64,000 nt of DNA. Origin: an uncultured Bacteroidia bacterium (GTDB lineage Bacteria > Bacteroidota > Bacteroidia > Bacteroidales > UBA932). Each line of letters starts with the position of its first letter. Positions within the stretch are counted from its first letter, which is position 1. Of the stretch, positions 63,948-64,000 are shown piece after piece. Under the pieces are notes generated by a model. It saw nothing but the letters and a program-made list of their open reading frames with translations. It searched no databases and was not told where the DNA came from. The position numbers and the translations under genes were made by a program. Location: assembly GCA_902781705.1 (NCBI GenBank), contig CACZKE010000011.1, positions 26,168 through 90,167 on the forward strand. Reading direction: 5' to 3'.

Positions 63948-64000
63948 ATGCGCAAAAAGCACACTTTTGAAGATCGCCTTAAGTATATGGAGTTGCTTGA
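63948..64000 (+). CDS. IS3-family OrfA-like transposase, 5' fragment
   Basis: Only the first 17 codons are in the window: MRKKHTFEDRLKYMELL. This resembles the start of helix-turn-helix OrfA proteins of IS3 elements. It is cut by the window end. Confidence 0.55.
   Translation, partial: MRKKHTFEDRLKYMELL

Noticed and set aside
63702-63962. Minus-strand open frame through the right array
   Set aside because: It is made of translated 65-nt repeats and the IS end; no independent coding evidence.

Overview
The window looks like one chromosomal segment of a high-GC member of the Bacteroidales. Supporting this are many copies of the Bacteroidetes -7 promoter element TAnnTTTG (often with TTG about 20 nt upstream), typical Bacteroidetes versions of RecQ, IleRS, MetRS and a cysteine-poor DksA-like protein, DUF3127, DUF4783, and a eukaryotic-type glycogen pathway (GT3 synthase, eukaryotic-like branching enzyme, GT35 phosphorylase). 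An uncultured gut or rumen lineage is plausible, but the species cannot be named from sequence alone.

Layout. 1-9.1 kb: end of a DUF1015 gene, convergent recQ, an FKBP lipoprotein, DUF3127, a small membrane protein, dnaG and metG. 9.2-12.2 kb (minus): SPFH protein, M16 peptidase and a secreted hypothetical. 12.3-15 kb: dnaX and lptB. 15.1-16.7 kb (minus): cmk-ispH. 16.8-24.8 kb: an NtrC-like response regulator without a DNA-binding domain, efp (minus), a DUF4783 protein (minus), rlmH, a giant NtrY-like histidine kinase, engB and prs. 24.8-29.1 kb: small Cys-rich membrane protein, PHP-domain membrane protein, phosphoethanolamine-transferase-like enzyme and der. 29.2-41.6 kb: xseAB followed by a five-gene glycogen cluster ending in a 1410-residue glycogen synthase-phosphorylase fusion. 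41.6-50.4 kb: ribF, greA, HIT, a thioredoxin-fold lipoprotein, tsaB and cvpA (minus), ileS, a DksA-like gene and lspA. 50.5-58.3 kb: tRNA-Ser(TGA), a membrane protein with a winged-helix regulator, a REP-associated transposase with its repeats, an S9 peptidase, a periplasmic binding protein plus Cache-HAMP-PP2C phosphatase pair, and tRNA-Ser(CGA). 58.4-64 kb: small membrane protein, NhaC antiporter, NlpC/P60 plus dipeptide epimerase (murein peptide scavenging), a second REP-associated transposase inside two hairpin arrays, and the left end of an IS3-like element.

The most striking content is repeat biology. First, two unrelated REP-associated tyrosine transposases (RAYTs) are each flanked on both sides by their own hairpin family at a fixed period: 51 nt for the first and 65 nt for the second. 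The period holds although the spacer sequences differ between the two sides. Second, essential genes carry in-frame palindromic inserts. A recurrent 40-nt unit, mostly as inverted pairs, lies inside metG, dnaX, lptB and ileS, always in the same orientation and reading frame. Related copies sit between xseA and xseB and directly against the ribF start. Two further large inserts, a long stem enclosing several small hairpins, sit inside ribF and the M16 peptidase gene. They resemble in logic the Rickettsia palindromic elements, which also insert within proteins.
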